58,811 nt of DNA, taken from an uncultured Pelagibacteraceae bacterium. Lineage in GTDB: Bacteria > Pseudomonadota > Alphaproteobacteria > Pelagibacterales > Pelagibacteraceae. Made by a program: the position numbers and the translations under genes. Location of the stretch: the NCBI GenBank assembly GCA_902525355.1, contig CABZGO010000001.1, positions 66,641 to 125,451 of the forward strand, given 5' to 3'. Each line of letters opens with the position of its first letter. Position 1 is the first letter of the stretch. Of this stretch, positions 43,347 through 53,780 are shown one piece after another. The notes beneath the pieces are model-generated. The model saw only the letters and a list, made by a program, of their open reading frames with translations. It searched no databases and had not been told where the DNA came from.

Positions 43347-44775
43347 AATTCTCCTCAATAAACTTATTTAATAATCTGACACCATATCCTGTTGCACCAC
43401 CAGAATTAAGTGCTCCTGCATATTTAGAAAATGCCATTCCAGCAATATCTAAATGCGCCCAAGGTGTTTTATTAATTATAAATCTTTGTAAAAATTGAGC
43501 TGCGGTAGTTGACCCAGCTCCTCCAACATAATTAATATTTTGCATATCAGCATTATTTGAATTCATCAATTTATTATAATTTTCATGTAAAGGCATTCCC
43601 CATACTTTTTCCTCTACCTGTTCTCCAGCATCAAAAAGTTGTTTCGACAATTTTTTATTATTTGACCATAAGCCAGCATATTCAGATCCAAGTGCAACAA
43701 TTATTGCTCCAGTTAATGTTGCTAAATCTATAATTAAACTTGGTTTAAATTTCTTCTCAGTGTAAGTAAGCGCATCAGCTAGAACTAGTCTTCCCTCGGC
43801 ATCGGTATTTAAAACCTCAATGGTTTGTCCACTATAAGATTTTACAATATCTCCAGGTCTTTGTGCATTTGCTCCTGGCATATTTTCAACTAATCCTACA
43901 ACTCCAACAGCATTAATTTTTGATTTCCTTAAAGCCAAGGTTTTCATAAGACCGACTACTGTTGCAGAACCAGCCATATCATATGTCATATCTTCCATAA
44001 ATTTTGCAGGCTTAAGTGAAATTCCTCCAGTATCAAAACAAACTCCTTTTCCTACAAAGGCTAAAGGTTTTGATTTATTTTTATTTCCTTTCCATTCTAT
44101 GGTCACCATATAAGAACCTCTTATACTTCCCTGTCCAACACCAAGTAATGCATTAAAACCTAATTTTTTTAATTTTTTTTGATCATAGACTGTAACTTTT
44201 AATCCAAACTTTCTTAGTTTAACAATTCTGTTTGCGTATTCATCTGGATGTAAAATATTACCAGGTTCAGAAACTAAGTCTCTCGTAAGAAAAACACCTT
44301 CCAAAAGAGCTTTTAGTTTATTTCTCAATAAATTTTTTTGTTCAATACCATTGCCTATAATACTTAAATTTATATTTTCATTTTTCTTTTTGTTGGTTTT
44401 ATAAAGATTAAAATTATACGATTTAAGCTGTGCTCCATGAAGAAACTTTTCCAATTGTATATTGGTAAAAGAATTATTTTCTACATTTATGAAAGAATTT
44501 TCTTTCTTATTTTCCTTTAAAAAAACATACAATTTCGAACCAAGTTTTTCAAAATCTAAAGAAATTTTAGATTTAGTGCAATTTACAAATATGTAACTTT
44601 TGCCATTATAATCTTTTGAGAGGAAATTCTGTTCAGAGAAAAGTTTATTCGAAAATATTGATTTTGATAAATTTTTAATCTCTTTACTTTTTATAACTTT
44701 TTGGGTCAGCAAAATAATCTCGTTATCCTTAGCGATTTTCGGTACTTTCTTTACAAAATTTAAATTTAGCTTCAT
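43339..44775 (-). CDS. pepA: Leucyl aminopeptidase (M17)
   Basis: A 478-residue cytosolic dizinc aminopeptidase. The catalytic C-terminal domain includes FVGKGVCFDTGGISLKPA, the metal ligand segment YDMAGSATVVG, NTDAEGRLVLADAL and the C-terminal PWAHLDIAG and GATGYGVRLL. The N-terminal regulatory domain is short and lysine-rich. It is followed by ndk with an eight-base overlap, and diverges from lptF with 54 bases between starts. Confidence 0.94.
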   Translation of the reverse strand: MKLNLNFVKKVPKIAKDNEIILLTQKVIKSKEIKNLSKSIFSNKLFSEQNFLSKDYNGKSYIFVNCTKSKISLDFEKLGSKLYVFLKENKKENSFINVENNSFTNIQLEKFLHGAQLKSYNFNLYKTNKKKNENINLSIIGNGIEQKNLLRNKLKALLEGVFLTRDLVSEPGNILHPDEYANRIVKLRKFGLKVTVYDQKKLKKLGFNALLGVGQGSIRGSYMVTIEWKGNKNKSKPLAFVGKGVCFDTGGISLKPAKFMEDMTYDMAGSATVVGLMKTLALRKSKINAVGVVGLVENMPGANAQRPGDIVKSYSGQTIEVLNTDAEGRLVLADALTYTEKKFKPSLIIDLATLTGAIIVALGSEYAGLWSNNKKLSKQLFDAGEQVEEKVWGMPLHENYNKLMNSNNADMQNINYVGGAGSTTAAQFLQRFIINKTPWAHLDIAGMAFSKYAGALNSGGATGYGVRLLNKFIEENYE

Positions 44776-44829
44776 TTTTTTGAAATTTTTATTAGATAAT
44801 GTTGTATATTTATTAAAACAATAATTTCA

Positions 44830-45978
44830 ATGAATAAATTAATATTTCGTAAATTTTCTTTGGATATAGTAAATTTCTTTTTAATTGCGTCATTTAGCAT
44901 TACTTTTATTGTTTGGATAATTCAAGCAGTAAACTTTTTAGATTTAGTATCTGATGATGGTCACAGTCTTAAGGTATATTTTTACTATGTAACTTTAAAT
45001 CTTCCAAAAATATTCAGTAAAACAATAATTTTTGTATTTTTCATATCCATATTTTATGTAATAAATAAATATGATAATGCAAATGAGTTGATCGTATTCT
45101 GGAATAATGGAATAAAAAAAATATATTTTATAAATTTTATTTGTAAGCTCTCAATTTTCTTTTTGATTTTGCAACTATTTCTTAATTTATTTGTAATCCC
45201 AAAATCTCAAAGTTTAGCAAGACAGTATATAAAAGAGTCAAATATAGATTTTTTACCAAAATTAATTTCAGAAAAAAAATTCATAAATGTTGTAAAAAAT
45301 CTTACTATTTTTGTTGAAGAGTATAAAAACGACAATGTTTTACATAAGATATATATCAATGAAAAAATTGATAACGATCGATCAAAGATAATTGTTGCTG
45401 ATAGTGGAAAGATAATAAAAAAAGATAATCAATTTTTTTTAAGACTTTATGATGGAGGTATTACAAATATTAATAAAAAAAATTCATTTGCTTTAAATTT
45501 TTCTGAGACAGATTATAATTTATCAAATTTTTCTACACAATCGGTTACTCATCCAAAAACACAAGAAATAAAGTCAGATATTTTGATAAATTGTTTTAAG
45601 GATTTTTTTTTAAATATTTATAGGAATAGTGATGAAGTATTCAAAAATATGAAAAAACAAACTTGTGAAGGCAGAAAACTAAAGTCGATAAGTGATGAAT
45701 TATATAAAAGATTAATTATGCCACTCTACACTTTGATTATTTCACTAATCGCTGCTAGCTTAATTGTTGAACCAAAATCTAGGTATTTTTCAAAATTTCA
45801 TAAAATTAATATCTTTTTAGTTGGAAGTTTTATAATTGTTATATCTCAGATAAGTCTGAAATTTTTATTAAACTCTGTAAGTATGATTTATTTAGTATCT
45901 TTGATGCCAATTATATTTTTATTAATTTTTTATTTATTATTATTTCTGATTACTAAATTTAAATTAAATTACCTATGA
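44830..45978 (+). CDS. lptF: LPS export permease LptF
   Basis: A 382-residue membrane subunit of the LptB2FG ABC exporter that extracts lipopolysaccharide from the inner membrane. Two N-terminal helices, a third and fourth around residues 60-120, a periplasmic domain, then C-terminal helices around 300-380 (IMPLYTLIISLIAASLIV and following) fit YjgP/YjgQ. Assignment as LptF rather than LptG rests on its being first of two tandem paralogues. It overlaps the next gene by four bases (ATGA). Confidence 0.85.
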   Translation: MNKLIFRKFSLDIVNFFLIASFSITFIVWIIQAVNFLDLVSDDGHSLKVYFYYVTLNLPKIFSKTIIFVFFISIFYVINKYDNANELIVFWNNGIKKIYFINFICKLSIFFLILQLFLNLFVIPKSQSLARQYIKESNIDFLPKLISEKKFINVVKNLTIFVEEYKNDNVLHKIYINEKIDNDRSKIIVADSGKIIKKDNQFFLRLYDGGITNINKKNSFALNFSETDYNLSNFSTQSVTHPKTQEIKSDILINCFKDFFLNIYRNSDEVFKNMKKQTCEGRKLKSISDELYKRLIMPLYTLIISLIAASLIVEPKSRYFSKFHKINIFLVGSFIIVISQISLKFLLNSVSMIYLVSLMPIIFLLIFYLLLFLITKFKLNYL

Positions 45979-47063
45979 TAATTAAACAACATGAACGATA
46001 TTTAACAAGTTTATTTTTAAAGAATATTTTAATAATTACTGTGGTTTTTGTTTTTTTAAGTTTTTTTTTAAATATTTTTGAGGAAATAAAATATTTTGAA
46101 AATAAAACAAGTGAAACTTATATCCCAATTTTTTTGACTATATTAAATATTCCTTCAATTGTATTTGAAATTCTCCCATTTATATTTTTATTAGGTGTTA
46201 TGTTTTTTTTTATTAATTTGTATGAAAAAGATGAAATTGAGTTACTAAGAAGTAACGGCATAGACAACTTAAAAATCACATCATTAATTTCTATTGTTTC
46301 AATAATTTTGGGTATCATCCTCATAGTATTGTATTACTCATTTTCAGCTAACTTAAAAAGTTTATATCTCAACATTAAGTACAAGTATTCTAATACAAGT
46401 GATCATCTAGCAGTAGTAAATGAAGATGGTTTATGGATTAAAGAAAAAAGTATTGATAATGAAAAAATTTTTATTATTAACGCTAAAAACTACAAAATTA
46501 ATAGTCTTGAAAAATTAGAAATCACTGAACTTAATAATAATTATAAATTATTGAATACAATAGTTTCTGAGAAAGCAGATATTAGAGAAAAAACTTGGAC
46601 CTTAAGCAATGTAAAAATATATTCTCAAGATAAAAAAACAAAACTCTTAGAAAATTACCTTTATTCATCTTCATTTAATGAGAAAATTATATCTAACTTA
46701 TATTCCAATCTTAATTCTCTAAATATTTTACAATTAATAAAATTAAAAGATAACTACAAATCTATTGGGTACTCAGCGACAGAAGTAAGTTTACATCTTA
46801 ATAAAATTTACAGTCTGCCTACATACCTTACACTTACTACTATTATAGGAGCACTATTAATGTTTAAATTAACATTTATAAAATCAAAATTTTTTTTAGT
46901 AGTAGTTGGTGTATTGGTTTCTGTAGTATTTTATTATATAAATTACTTTTCAGTATTATTTGGAAAAAATGAAACATTACCTGTTGAGGTTGCTGTGTGG
47001 TTACCTCAACTTCTGATACTTCTTATTTGTATACTAGGATTGACTAAGCTAAATGAAAATTAA
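45975..47063 (+). CDS. lptG: LPS export permease LptG
   Basis: A 362-residue YjgP/YjgQ-family permease and the second transmembrane subunit of the LPS exporter. Helices are seen near residues 15-32, 45-75 and 95-120, with ELLRSNGI in the coupling-helix region, then the periplasmic beta-jellyroll and three C-terminal helices. It follows lptF with a four-base overlap and runs 11 bases into lptD, so the export genes are coupled. Confidence 0.85.
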   Translation: MIIKQHERYLTSLFLKNILIITVVFVFLSFFLNIFEEIKYFENKTSETYIPIFLTILNIPSIVFEILPFIFLLGVMFFFINLYEKDEIELLRSNGIDNLKITSLISIVSIILGIILIVLYYSFSANLKSLYLNIKYKYSNTSDHLAVVNEDGLWIKEKSIDNEKIFIINAKNYKINSLEKLEITELNNNYKLLNTIVSEKADIREKTWTLSNVKIYSQDKKTKLLENYLYSSSFNEKIISNLYSNLNSLNILQLIKLKDNYKSIGYSATEVSLHLNKIYSLPTYLTLTTIIGALLMFKLTFIKSKFFLVVVGVLVSVVFYYINYFSVLFGKNETLPVEVAVWLPQLLILLICILGLTKLNEN

Positions 47064-49446
47064 AATTTTAAGAACATTATTAATATTAATTTTTTTATCA
47101 ACTTACTCCAATTTAAATGCTCAAACAGTATTTTTTGATTCAAAAAATATTAAAATCGATGTTGAAGATAATATGATTTTTGCCACAGAAGGAGTTGCAA
47201 AAATACCAACAAAAAATTTGAAAATTATCGGTGAAAAATTTATTTATGATAAATTGAAGTCTGAATTAATAATTTTTGATAATGTTGAATATATTGATGA
47301 GGAGAAAGATATAACTATTAAGAGTCAAAAAATGATTTATAATGAGTCTGATAACAAAGTTTTTACTCAAAGTGAAACATTTTTGGATTTAGAAAATAAA
47401 TACGATATTAAGTCGTCAAATATCTTATTTGATAGAAATTTAAATATTATATCAAGCAGTGAAATCACAGAAATAAACGACAAAGTAGCTAATAAATTTA
47501 TATTCGAAAAAGGCATAATATTTGACACAATCAGAGAAATCATATCATCAGAAAAAATATTTATAAAAGATCAAAACCTAAATGAATATTCTTTTGAAAA
47601 TTCAAAATTAAATTTAAAAGATAATGAAGTTGCTGGAAAAGATGTAAAAGTTGATTTTGTAGATAATTTTTTTGGAAACGAGAATAATGATCCAATTCTA
47701 AAAGGTTCAAGTATTGTGTCTAATAATCAAAATACCAAAATTTATAAAACTGTTTTTAGTACCTGTAATAAAAAAAATAAAAATTGTAGAGGTTGGGAAT
47801 TACAAAGTGAAATATTTACGCACAACAAAACTAAAAAATTATTTGAATATGAAAAATCCTGGTTTAAGGTGTTTGATAATAAAATATTTTATTTACCATA
47901 TTTTAATCATCCAGATCCAACAGTAAAAAGAAAATCAGGGTTTTTAAGTCCTTTTTATAAAGGTTCGAGTAATTTAGGTTCTTCTGTAACCGTACCTTAC
48001 TTTTACTCAATATCAAATTCTAAAGACCTTACTTTTAAGCCAAGGTTTTATTTTGATAATGATTATATATTTCAAAGCGAATACAGGGAAGCTTTTAAAA
48101 ATTCAAATTTGATAACAGATTTTAGTTTCAATAGAAAAGATAATACGAGTAGTCATTTTTTTACAGAATTGAAAGGAAAGTTTGAAGATAATTCAAACTA
48201 TAAAATACAAATTCAAAATGTTACAAATGATAGTTATCTGAAGATTCATAATATAAAAGAATACACTTCACTCATTGATAGTGAAAGTACTTTGGCGTCT
48301 TACATAAGTTTAGAGAAGGATATAGATGAAAATACTAAACTAGATACTACAATTAAATTGTACGAGGATTTGTCAAAGGAAGATAATGACAAATATCAAT
48401 ATATTTTCCCAGATTTTAATTTTTCAAAAAATATTAATTTAGAAGAAAGTTATAATGGAAATTTACAATTTATGTCAACTGGATTTCAAAAAATTTACGA
48501 AACGAATAAGTACGAAGCACTAATTAATAACGATTTTAATTTTAATTCTTTTGATTATATAACTAAAAAAGGTATAGTTTCTGATTATAGTTTGCTATTA
48601 AAAAATTTTAATACTTACTCTGAAAATTCAACTGTGTATGAAAAGAAGAATGATCATGAAATCTTTGCAACACTTTTATTAAAATCAGAATTACCTCTTA
48701 AAAAAGAATTAGAGAATTCTACCAACTTATTAAAACCAATACTACAATTAAGAGTTAGTCCAACTAATGGAAAAAATATTTCATCTAGTGATACACGCAT
48801 AGAATTTGATAATCTTTTTTCACCAAATAGAATTGGAAGATCAGATATGGTTGAAAAAGGAAATTCAATTACATTAGGTGTGGAATTTGAAAAACAAAAA
48901 CATGATGATACTAAATTATTAGGTTTAAGCCTTGGAAATGTCTTTAAAGATAAAAAGAATGATGATCTCCCTTCAAAAACAAAGTTAAATCAAACGAGAT
49001 CTGATATTGTGGGAAATCTATATTATAAATTAAATAACAATTTAGAGGTGAATTATGATTTTTCGTATGATAAAGATCTAGAATATTCAAATTATGACTC
49101 TATCAACGCAACATTTGGACTAAATAAATTCATAACCTCCTTTGATTATATAACTGAAAATCACGATTTTGGTGATAGTGAAGTTGTCAAAAATGATACA
49201 AGTTATAAATTTACAGATGAACACGTAATTAATTTTAATACCACAAAAGATCTAAAAGATGACTTTACTCAATTTTATAAATTATCTTATGAATACGAAA
49301 CTGATTGTCTTTTAGCCTCATTTGAATATCAAAAGAAATTTTTTAGAGATGGTAGTCTAGTCCCAGATGAGAGTTTAGTATTTCTTATCAAATTTATTCC
49401 TTTTGTAGATATACGTGGAGCAGCTAATTCGGTTTTTGAAAATTAG
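47053..49446 (+). CDS. lptD: LPS-assembly outer membrane protein LptD
   Basis: A 797-residue outer-membrane protein with a signal peptide (ILRTLLILIFLSTYSNLNAQ), an N-terminal LptA-like (OstA) beta-jellyroll around residues 25-150, and a C-terminal beta-barrel. Landmarks are CNKKNKNCRGWEL with paired cysteines and YFNHPDPTVKRKSGFLSPFY, both typical of LptD. It inserts LPS into the outer leaflet. It lies between lptG and surA, which is the usual order and matches SurA's role as its chaperone. Confidence 0.92.
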   Translation: MKIKILRTLLILIFLSTYSNLNAQTVFFDSKNIKIDVEDNMIFATEGVAKIPTKNLKIIGEKFIYDKLKSELIIFDNVEYIDEEKDITIKSQKMIYNESDNKVFTQSETFLDLENKYDIKSSNILFDRNLNIISSSEITEINDKVANKFIFEKGIIFDTIREIISSEKIFIKDQNLNEYSFENSKLNLKDNEVAGKDVKVDFVDNFFGNENNDPILKGSSIVSNNQNTKIYKTVFSTCNKKNKNCRGWELQSEIFTHNKTKKLFEYEKSWFKVFDNKIFYLPYFNHPDPTVKRKSGFLSPFYKGSSNLGSSVTVPYFYSISNSKDLTFKPRFYFDNDYIFQSEYREAFKNSNLITDFSFNRKDNTSSHFFTELKGKFEDNSNYKIQIQNVTNDSYLKIHNIKEYTSLIDSESTLASYISLEKDIDENTKLDTTIKLYEDLSKEDNDKYQYIFPDFNFSKNINLEESYNGNLQFMSTGFQKIYETNKYEALINNDFNFNSFDYITKKGIVSDYSLLLKNFNTYSENSTVYEKKNDHEIFATLLLKSELPLKKELENSTNLLKPILQLRVSPTNGKNISSSDTRIEFDNLFSPNRIGRSDMVEKGNSITLGVEFEKQKHDDTKLLGLSLGNVFKDKKNDDLPSKTKLNQTRSDIVGNLYYKLNNNLEVNYDFSYDKDLEYSNYDSINATFGLNKFITSFDYITENHDFGDSEVVKNDTSYKFTDEHVINFNTTKDLKDDFTQFYKLSYEYETDCLLASFEYQKKFFRDGSLVPDESLVFLIKFIPFVDIRGAANSVFEN

Positions 49447-50379
49447 ATGAATAAAATTAAATATATTTCATTTTTTGTATTTTTTTTAATTATAAACTTA
49501 AATGTTTATGCTTCCTCGATAAAAATAATTGTAAAAGTTAATAATGAAATAATAACAAATTTAGATATTCAAAATGAAAAAAAATATTTATTATTTCTTA
49601 ATCCAAAATTAGATCAACTTACTAAAAATCAAATTGATGAAATAGCAAAAAACTCACTTATTACAGAAATAGTAAAAAAAAATGAATTAAAAAAAATCTA
49701 TGACACAAATAATATGGGAAGTTTGCTAGACTCCATTGAACAAAGATTTTTAAAAAACAAAAATATTAAAAATAAATCTGATTTTATTAAGTTATTAAAA
49801 AAAAGGGACCTTGAGTATGATAACATTATAAACAAATTACATATTGAAGCCTTATGGAATCAGCTCATTTATAGCAAATTTTCAAAAAATATTAGAATTA
49901 ATGAAGAAAACATAAGAAAAAATACCTTAATTCAATTTCAAAATGAAAAAAAAAAATACGAGTATGACCTTTCAGAAATTCTTTTTACAGAAAATGTTAG
50001 TGAAAATTTTGATGATACATTAAAAAAAATTGAAAAAAGCATTATAAATGTTGGTTTTGAAAATACAGCAAATATATTTAGCATCTCAAGCACTTCAAAG
50101 AATGGAGGGCTTATTGGTTGGGTTAATGAATTGCAAATTTCAGAAAACATAAAAAAACATATAATAAAGCTAAAAATAGGTCAAATAAGTAATCCCATAA
50201 AGATTAGTGGAGGATACTTGATGATTAAACTAAACAATAAAAAAGAATTCAAACAAAAAGTTAACATAGAAAATGAGATAAAAGAATTAATTGCCAAAGA
50301 AACTAACAGACAGCTAAATACATATTCTGTTATATTTTATAAAAAATTAAAAAAAAATACAAAAATAAATGAAGTTTAA
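49447..50379 (+). CDS. surA: SurA-like periplasmic chaperone / peptidyl-prolyl isomerase
   Basis: A 310-residue protein with a signal peptide (ISFFVFFLIINLNVYAS), a SurA-type N-domain that begins KVNNEIITNLDIQNE, and one parvulin-like domain near residues 175-270, seen in NGGLIGWVNELQ and IGQISNPIKISGGYLMIKL. It has one parvulin repeat rather than the two of E. coli SurA. It probably chaperones beta-barrel proteins such as LptD. Adjacent to lptD without spacing, and overlaps pdxA by 11 bases. Confidence 0.87.
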   Translation: MNKIKYISFFVFFLIINLNVYASSIKIIVKVNNEIITNLDIQNEKKYLLFLNPKLDQLTKNQIDEIAKNSLITEIVKKNELKKIYDTNNMGSLLDSIEQRFLKNKNIKNKSDFIKLLKKRDLEYDNIINKLHIEALWNQLIYSKFSKNIRINEENIRKNTLIQFQNEKKKYEYDLSEILFTENVSENFDDTLKKIEKSIINVGFENTANIFSISSTSKNGGLIGWVNELQISENIKKHIIKLKIGQISNPIKISGGYLMIKLNNKKEFKQKVNIENEIKELIAKETNRQLNTYSVIFYKKLKKNTKINEV

Positions 50380-51340
50380 TAAAATATTAATAGTGCTTGG
50401 TGAGCCAAATAGCATATTTTCCGAAGTTTTATTTAAATATTTTTCTTTAAAAAATTTAAAAAAAAATAAAAACATAATAATCTTAGTAGGCAACAAAAAA
50501 TTAATTTTCAAACAAATGAAGAAATTAAAGTATAATTTTAATATTAATCAAATAAATCATATAGAAAAGGCAAGAAAACAGAGAATAAATCTGATTGATA
50601 TTAATTACAAATTTGAAAAACCCTTTACTAAAATAAGCAGTTCATCAAATAAATATATTGAGAATAGTTTCAAAAAAGCATTACAATTTATAAAAGTTAA
50701 TAAAATATCGAAATTAATAAATGGGCCTATTTCAAAAAAATATTTTTTGAAGAAGAAATTCCCTGGCATCACAGAATATGTCGGTTTTAAAACAAAAACA
50801 AAAAATCCTGTAATGCTTATTTATAATGATAATCTATCAGTTGTTCCTTTGACAACTCACATACCTCTTAAAAATGTAACTAAATTCATTAAAAAAAGGA
50901 AAATTATAGATAATATAATTAAAGTTGATTTATTTTATAAGTCAAAATTAAAGAAAATACCTAAATTTGCTGTTTTAGGATTAAACCCTCATTGTGAAAC
51001 AACTGATAAAATTAGTGAAGAAAAAATTGAAATAATCCCAGCAATAAATTATTTAAAGAAAAAAAAAATTAAAATATCTGGTCCTTTCTCTGCTGATACT
51101 TTTTTTTTAAAAAAAAATATAAAAAAATTTGATGTTGTTGTAGGTATGTATCATGACCAAGTATTAACTCCGATTAAAACATTATTTAAATTTAAAGCAA
51201 TAAATGTAACAGTTGGACTACCTTTTGTAAAAGTAACACCTGATCATGGTCCAAATCAAGAAATGATGGGTAAAAATATTTCCGATCCATCATCAATTAT
51301 TTACGCATTTAAATTCCTTAATAAAATAAATGATTTTTAA
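50369..51340 (+). CDS. pdxA: PdxA-family 4-phosphohydroxythreonine dehydrogenase
   Basis: A 323-residue protein of the PdxA family, which oxidises 4-phospho-hydroxy-threonine in pyridoxal phosphate synthesis. The substrate and metal motifs are there: TTHIPLKNV, LGLNPHC, and MYHDQVLTPIK. Near the C-terminus the usual DHGTAxDIAGKG reads TPDHGPNQEMMGKN, a change in a normally conserved loop. It sits in the standard surA-pdxA-rsmA order and overlaps rsmA by 11 bases. Whether it keeps full PdxA activity is uncertain; family membership is clear. Confidence 0.88.
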   Translation: MKFNKILIVLGEPNSIFSEVLFKYFSLKNLKKNKNIIILVGNKKLIFKQMKKLKYNFNINQINHIEKARKQRINLIDINYKFEKPFTKISSSSNKYIENSFKKALQFIKVNKISKLINGPISKKYFLKKKFPGITEYVGFKTKTKNPVMLIYNDNLSVVPLTTHIPLKNVTKFIKKRKIIDNIIKVDLFYKSKLKKIPKFAVLGLNPHCETTDKISEEKIEIIPAINYLKKKKIKISGPFSADTFFLKKNIKKFDVVVGMYHDQVLTPIKTLFKFKAINVTVGLPFVKVTPDHGPNQEMMGKNISDPSSIIYAFKFLNKINDF

Positions 51341-52124
51341 TCCTAAGAAAAGTTTAGGACAAAATTTTCTTATTGATGATAAAGTTTTGAATAAAATTAT
51401 TGATATTGGAGATATAAATTTTGAAAACGTTGTGATTGAAGTTGGTCCTGGAAAAGGAGCTTTAACAGATAAAATATTTGAAAAAAAACCTAAAAAACTT
51501 ACCGTAATAGAGAAAGATCAGAGATTATTCAAATTTTTAAGTAAAAAATTTGGTTCTGAAATAGATATAATAAATAGTGATATGATGAAAATTTCATATG
51601 AGGATTATTTACAAGAAAATTTAATTATCTTTGGAAATTTACCCTATAATATTTCAACGCAAATTTTAACAAAATGGATTAGGGTAAATAATTTAGAAAA
51701 ATTTTGTAAAAAATTGATATTAATGTTTCAAAAAGAAGTAGCTGATAGAATAATTGCAGAAACAAATACAAAAAATTATGGAAGATTATCAATTATATCC
51801 AACTGGAAAATGAAAATTGAAAAAATAATAGATATAGAACCTAGAAGTTTTAGCCCTTCTCCAAAAGTAAAAAGTACTTTATTAGTTTTTATTCCTAAAA
51901 GAAAATATTATATATTTAAAGATCCTAAGAATTTAGAACATATAACAAATATCTTTTTCAGCCAAAGACGTAAAATGATAAAAAAACCTCTTAAATTTTT
52001 ATTTAATAATTTTGAAGAAGTGTCTAAAAAATTATCAATTGATTTAAAACTTAGACCTCAAAACTTAGATCATAAGACTTATTATAAAATTACTGAACTT
52101 TATGAATTAGAGTTAATTAAGTAA
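51330..52124 (+). CDS. rsmA: 16S rRNA dimethyladenosine methyltransferase KsgA
   Basis: A 264-residue SAM-dependent enzyme that dimethylates the two adenosines near the 3' end of 16S rRNA. It contains [12 protein letters not shown], the SAM-binding [11 protein letters not shown], the catalytic GNLPYNIST and QKEVADRI, plus the C-terminal [13 protein letters not shown]. It overlaps pdxA by 11 bases, and its 3' end overlaps the converging gmk by 25 bases. Confidence 0.96.
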   Translation: MIFNPKKSLGQNFLIDDKVLNKIIDIGDINFENVVIEVGPGKGALTDKIFEKKPKKLTVIEKDQRLFKFLSKKFGSEIDIINSDMMKISYEDYLQENLIIFGNLPYNISTQILTKWIRVNNLEKFCKKLILMFQKEVADRIIAETNTKNYGRLSIISNWKMKIEKIIDIEPRSFSPSPKVKSTLLVFIPKRKYYIFKDPKNLEHITNIFFSQRRKMIKKPLKFLFNNFEEVSKKLSIDLKLRPQNLDHKTYYKITELYELELIK

Positions 52125-52744
52125 TCAACATGACTTTTTATAATTTTTTTATTATATTTTAATTTTAAATTTGATTTTTTTTGTAAATTTATAAAATTAT
52201 TAATCAACTTATAACATTTTTCTACTTCATCATTTATTACAGTAAAGTCATAGTTTATCCAGTGCATTACATCCTTCTTGAATTGCTTCATCCTTTCTTT
52301 GGCAATTTTTTTATCTTTTTGGTCTCTTTTTAACAATCTTTTAAATAATTCTTTTTTTGATGGTGGTAAAATAAAAATGGTTATTATTTTGTATTTTAAT
52401 TTTTTATTTTTAATCTGCTCTGTTCCTTGCCAATCGATATCAAAAATAACATTTTCTCCTCTTACTAAATTTTGGATTATAGTTTCTTTTAATGAACCAT
52501 AGTAGTTTTTGAATACTTTTGCGTATTCTAAAAATTTGTTATTTTTTATCAATTTTAGGAATTTTTTTTTATCTACAAAAAAATAATCTCTCCCATTTTT
52601 TTCATTAGCTCTTGGTTTTCTTGTGGTATGGGAAATAGATATTTTATATTTTTTTCTAATTGAAATTTTTTTTACTAAGGTTGTTTTTCCCGCGCCTGAA
52701 GGAGAGGATAGGATTACAATCACCCCTGCTTTTTTTTCGGCCAT
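52100..52744 (-). CDS. gmk: Guanylate kinase
   Basis: A 214-residue kinase converting GMP to GDP. It has the P-loop [15 protein letters not shown], the GMP-binding [22 protein letters not shown], the [12 protein letters not shown] segment and [14 protein letters not shown]. The end is extended and lysine-rich. It converges on rsmA with a 25-base overlap, the longest convergent overlap in the window. acpP lies 12 bases upstream. Confidence 0.95.
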   Translation of the reverse strand: MAEKKAGVIVILSSPSGAGKTTLVKKISIRKKYKISISHTTRKPRANEKNGRDYFFVDKKKFLKLIKNNKFLEYAKVFKNYYGSLKETIIQNLVRGENVIFDIDWQGTEQIKNKKLKYKIITIFILPPSKKELFKRLLKRDQKDKKIAKERMKQFKKDVMHWINYDFTVINDEVEKCYKLINNFINLQKKSNLKLKYNKKIIKSHVDYLINSNS

Positions 52745-52756
52745 TAATGTAAAAAG

Positions 52757-52996
52757 TTAGTTTGCTTTATTTTCAATAAATTTTACTGCATCACCTACAG
52801 TTAAAATTTTTTCTGCATCGCTATCAGATATTTCAGATCCAAATTCTTCCTCGAAAGCCATAACTAACTCAACTGTATCTAAACTATCTGCACCTAAATC
52901 GTCAATGAAACTCGAATCATCATTTACTTTAGTTTCATCAATACCTAAATGATCGGCAACTATTTTTTTTACTTTATTTGAAATATCATCTGACAT
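52757..52996 (-). CDS. acpP: Acyl carrier protein
   Basis: A 79-residue carrier protein of fatty acid synthesis. Ser38 in the [10 protein letters not shown] motif carries phosphopantetheine. The N-terminus ([19 protein letters not shown]) fits the ATG at 52996; the open frame up to 53065 extends into fabG and is not typical. The gene follows fabD and fabG in the same direction. High acidic content is normal for ACP. Confidence 0.96.
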   Translation of the reverse strand: MSDDISNKVKKIVADHLGIDETKVNDDSSFIDDLGADSLDTVELVMAFEEEFGSEISDSDAEKILTVGDAVKFIENKAN

Positions 52997-53042
52997 TTTG
53001 TTCCTTAAGTTAATTTTGTTAATAAATAATTTAGAGGTTTTG

Positions 53043-53780
53043 TCAACTAAAATACATTCCTCCATTTACATGAATAGTTTCTCCGGTGATATAATCTGAT
53101 AAGTTTGAACATAAAAAAGCAATTGTATTAGCCACATCTTCAGGATTACCAAATTTGTTTAGGGAAATTCTTGATTTTAGCAATTCTGTGTGATCTTCAC
53201 TAATTTTGTCAGTCATATCAGACATTATGAAACCTGGTGAGACACAATTAACAGTAATATTTTTTTTCCCATATTCCAATGCTAAACTTTTAGACATTGC
53301 AATTATACCAGCCTTTGATGCAGCATAATTTGCTTGGCCAATATTTCCTGAATGGCCAACAACAGAGGTTATATTAATAATTTTACCCTTTTTGGATTTT
53401 AACATTTTTTTTATTACATTTTTAGTTAAAAAAAATGTTGATGAAAGATTTATGTCAATTACTTTTTTCCATTCTTCTTCCTTCATCCTAATTGAAAGAT
53501 TATCTTTTGTAATTCCCGCGTTGTTAATCAGGACATCTATTTTATTTGATAAGATTGTGCTACAATTATCGATAAATTTCTCTATTTCGTTATGCTTTGA
53601 AATGTCAAATTGCAATATATTTATATTTTCATATTTGTTTTTGATTTTATTTAATTTTTCTTCATTAGTTCCAGTGGCTAAAATATTCGAACCACCTAAA
53701 ACAAGCTTTTCTAAAATTGAATTTCCAATTATTCCAGTTGCTCCTGTAACAACTACATTTAAATTTTTTAAATCAATCAT
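53043..53780 (-). CDS. fabG: 3-oxoacyl-ACP reductase
   Basis: A 245-residue short-chain dehydrogenase that reduces 3-oxoacyl-ACP with NADPH. It shows [10 protein letters not shown] (NADP site), INNAGIT, the catalytic YAASK in [20 protein letters not shown] and the FabG end [10 protein letters not shown]. It overlaps fabD by four bases and precedes acpP, the usual fabD-fabG-acpP order. Confidence 0.96.
   Translation of the reverse strand: MIDLKNLNVVVTGATGIIGNSILEKLVLGGSNILATGTNEEKLNKIKNKYENINILQFDISKHNEIEKFIDNCSTILSNKIDVLINNAGITKDNLSIRMKEEEWKKVIDINLSSTFFLTKNVIKKMLKSKKGKIINITSVVGHSGNIGQANYAASKAGIIAMSKSLALEYGKKNITVNCVSPGFIMSDMTDKISEDHTELLKSRISLNKFGNPEDVANTIAFLCSNLSDYITGETIHVNGGMYFS

Noticed and set aside
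50369-51340. Frameshift or decay of pdxA because of its changed DHG loop
   Set aside because: The frame is intact with flanking motifs in order and normal length; it looks like divergence, not decay.
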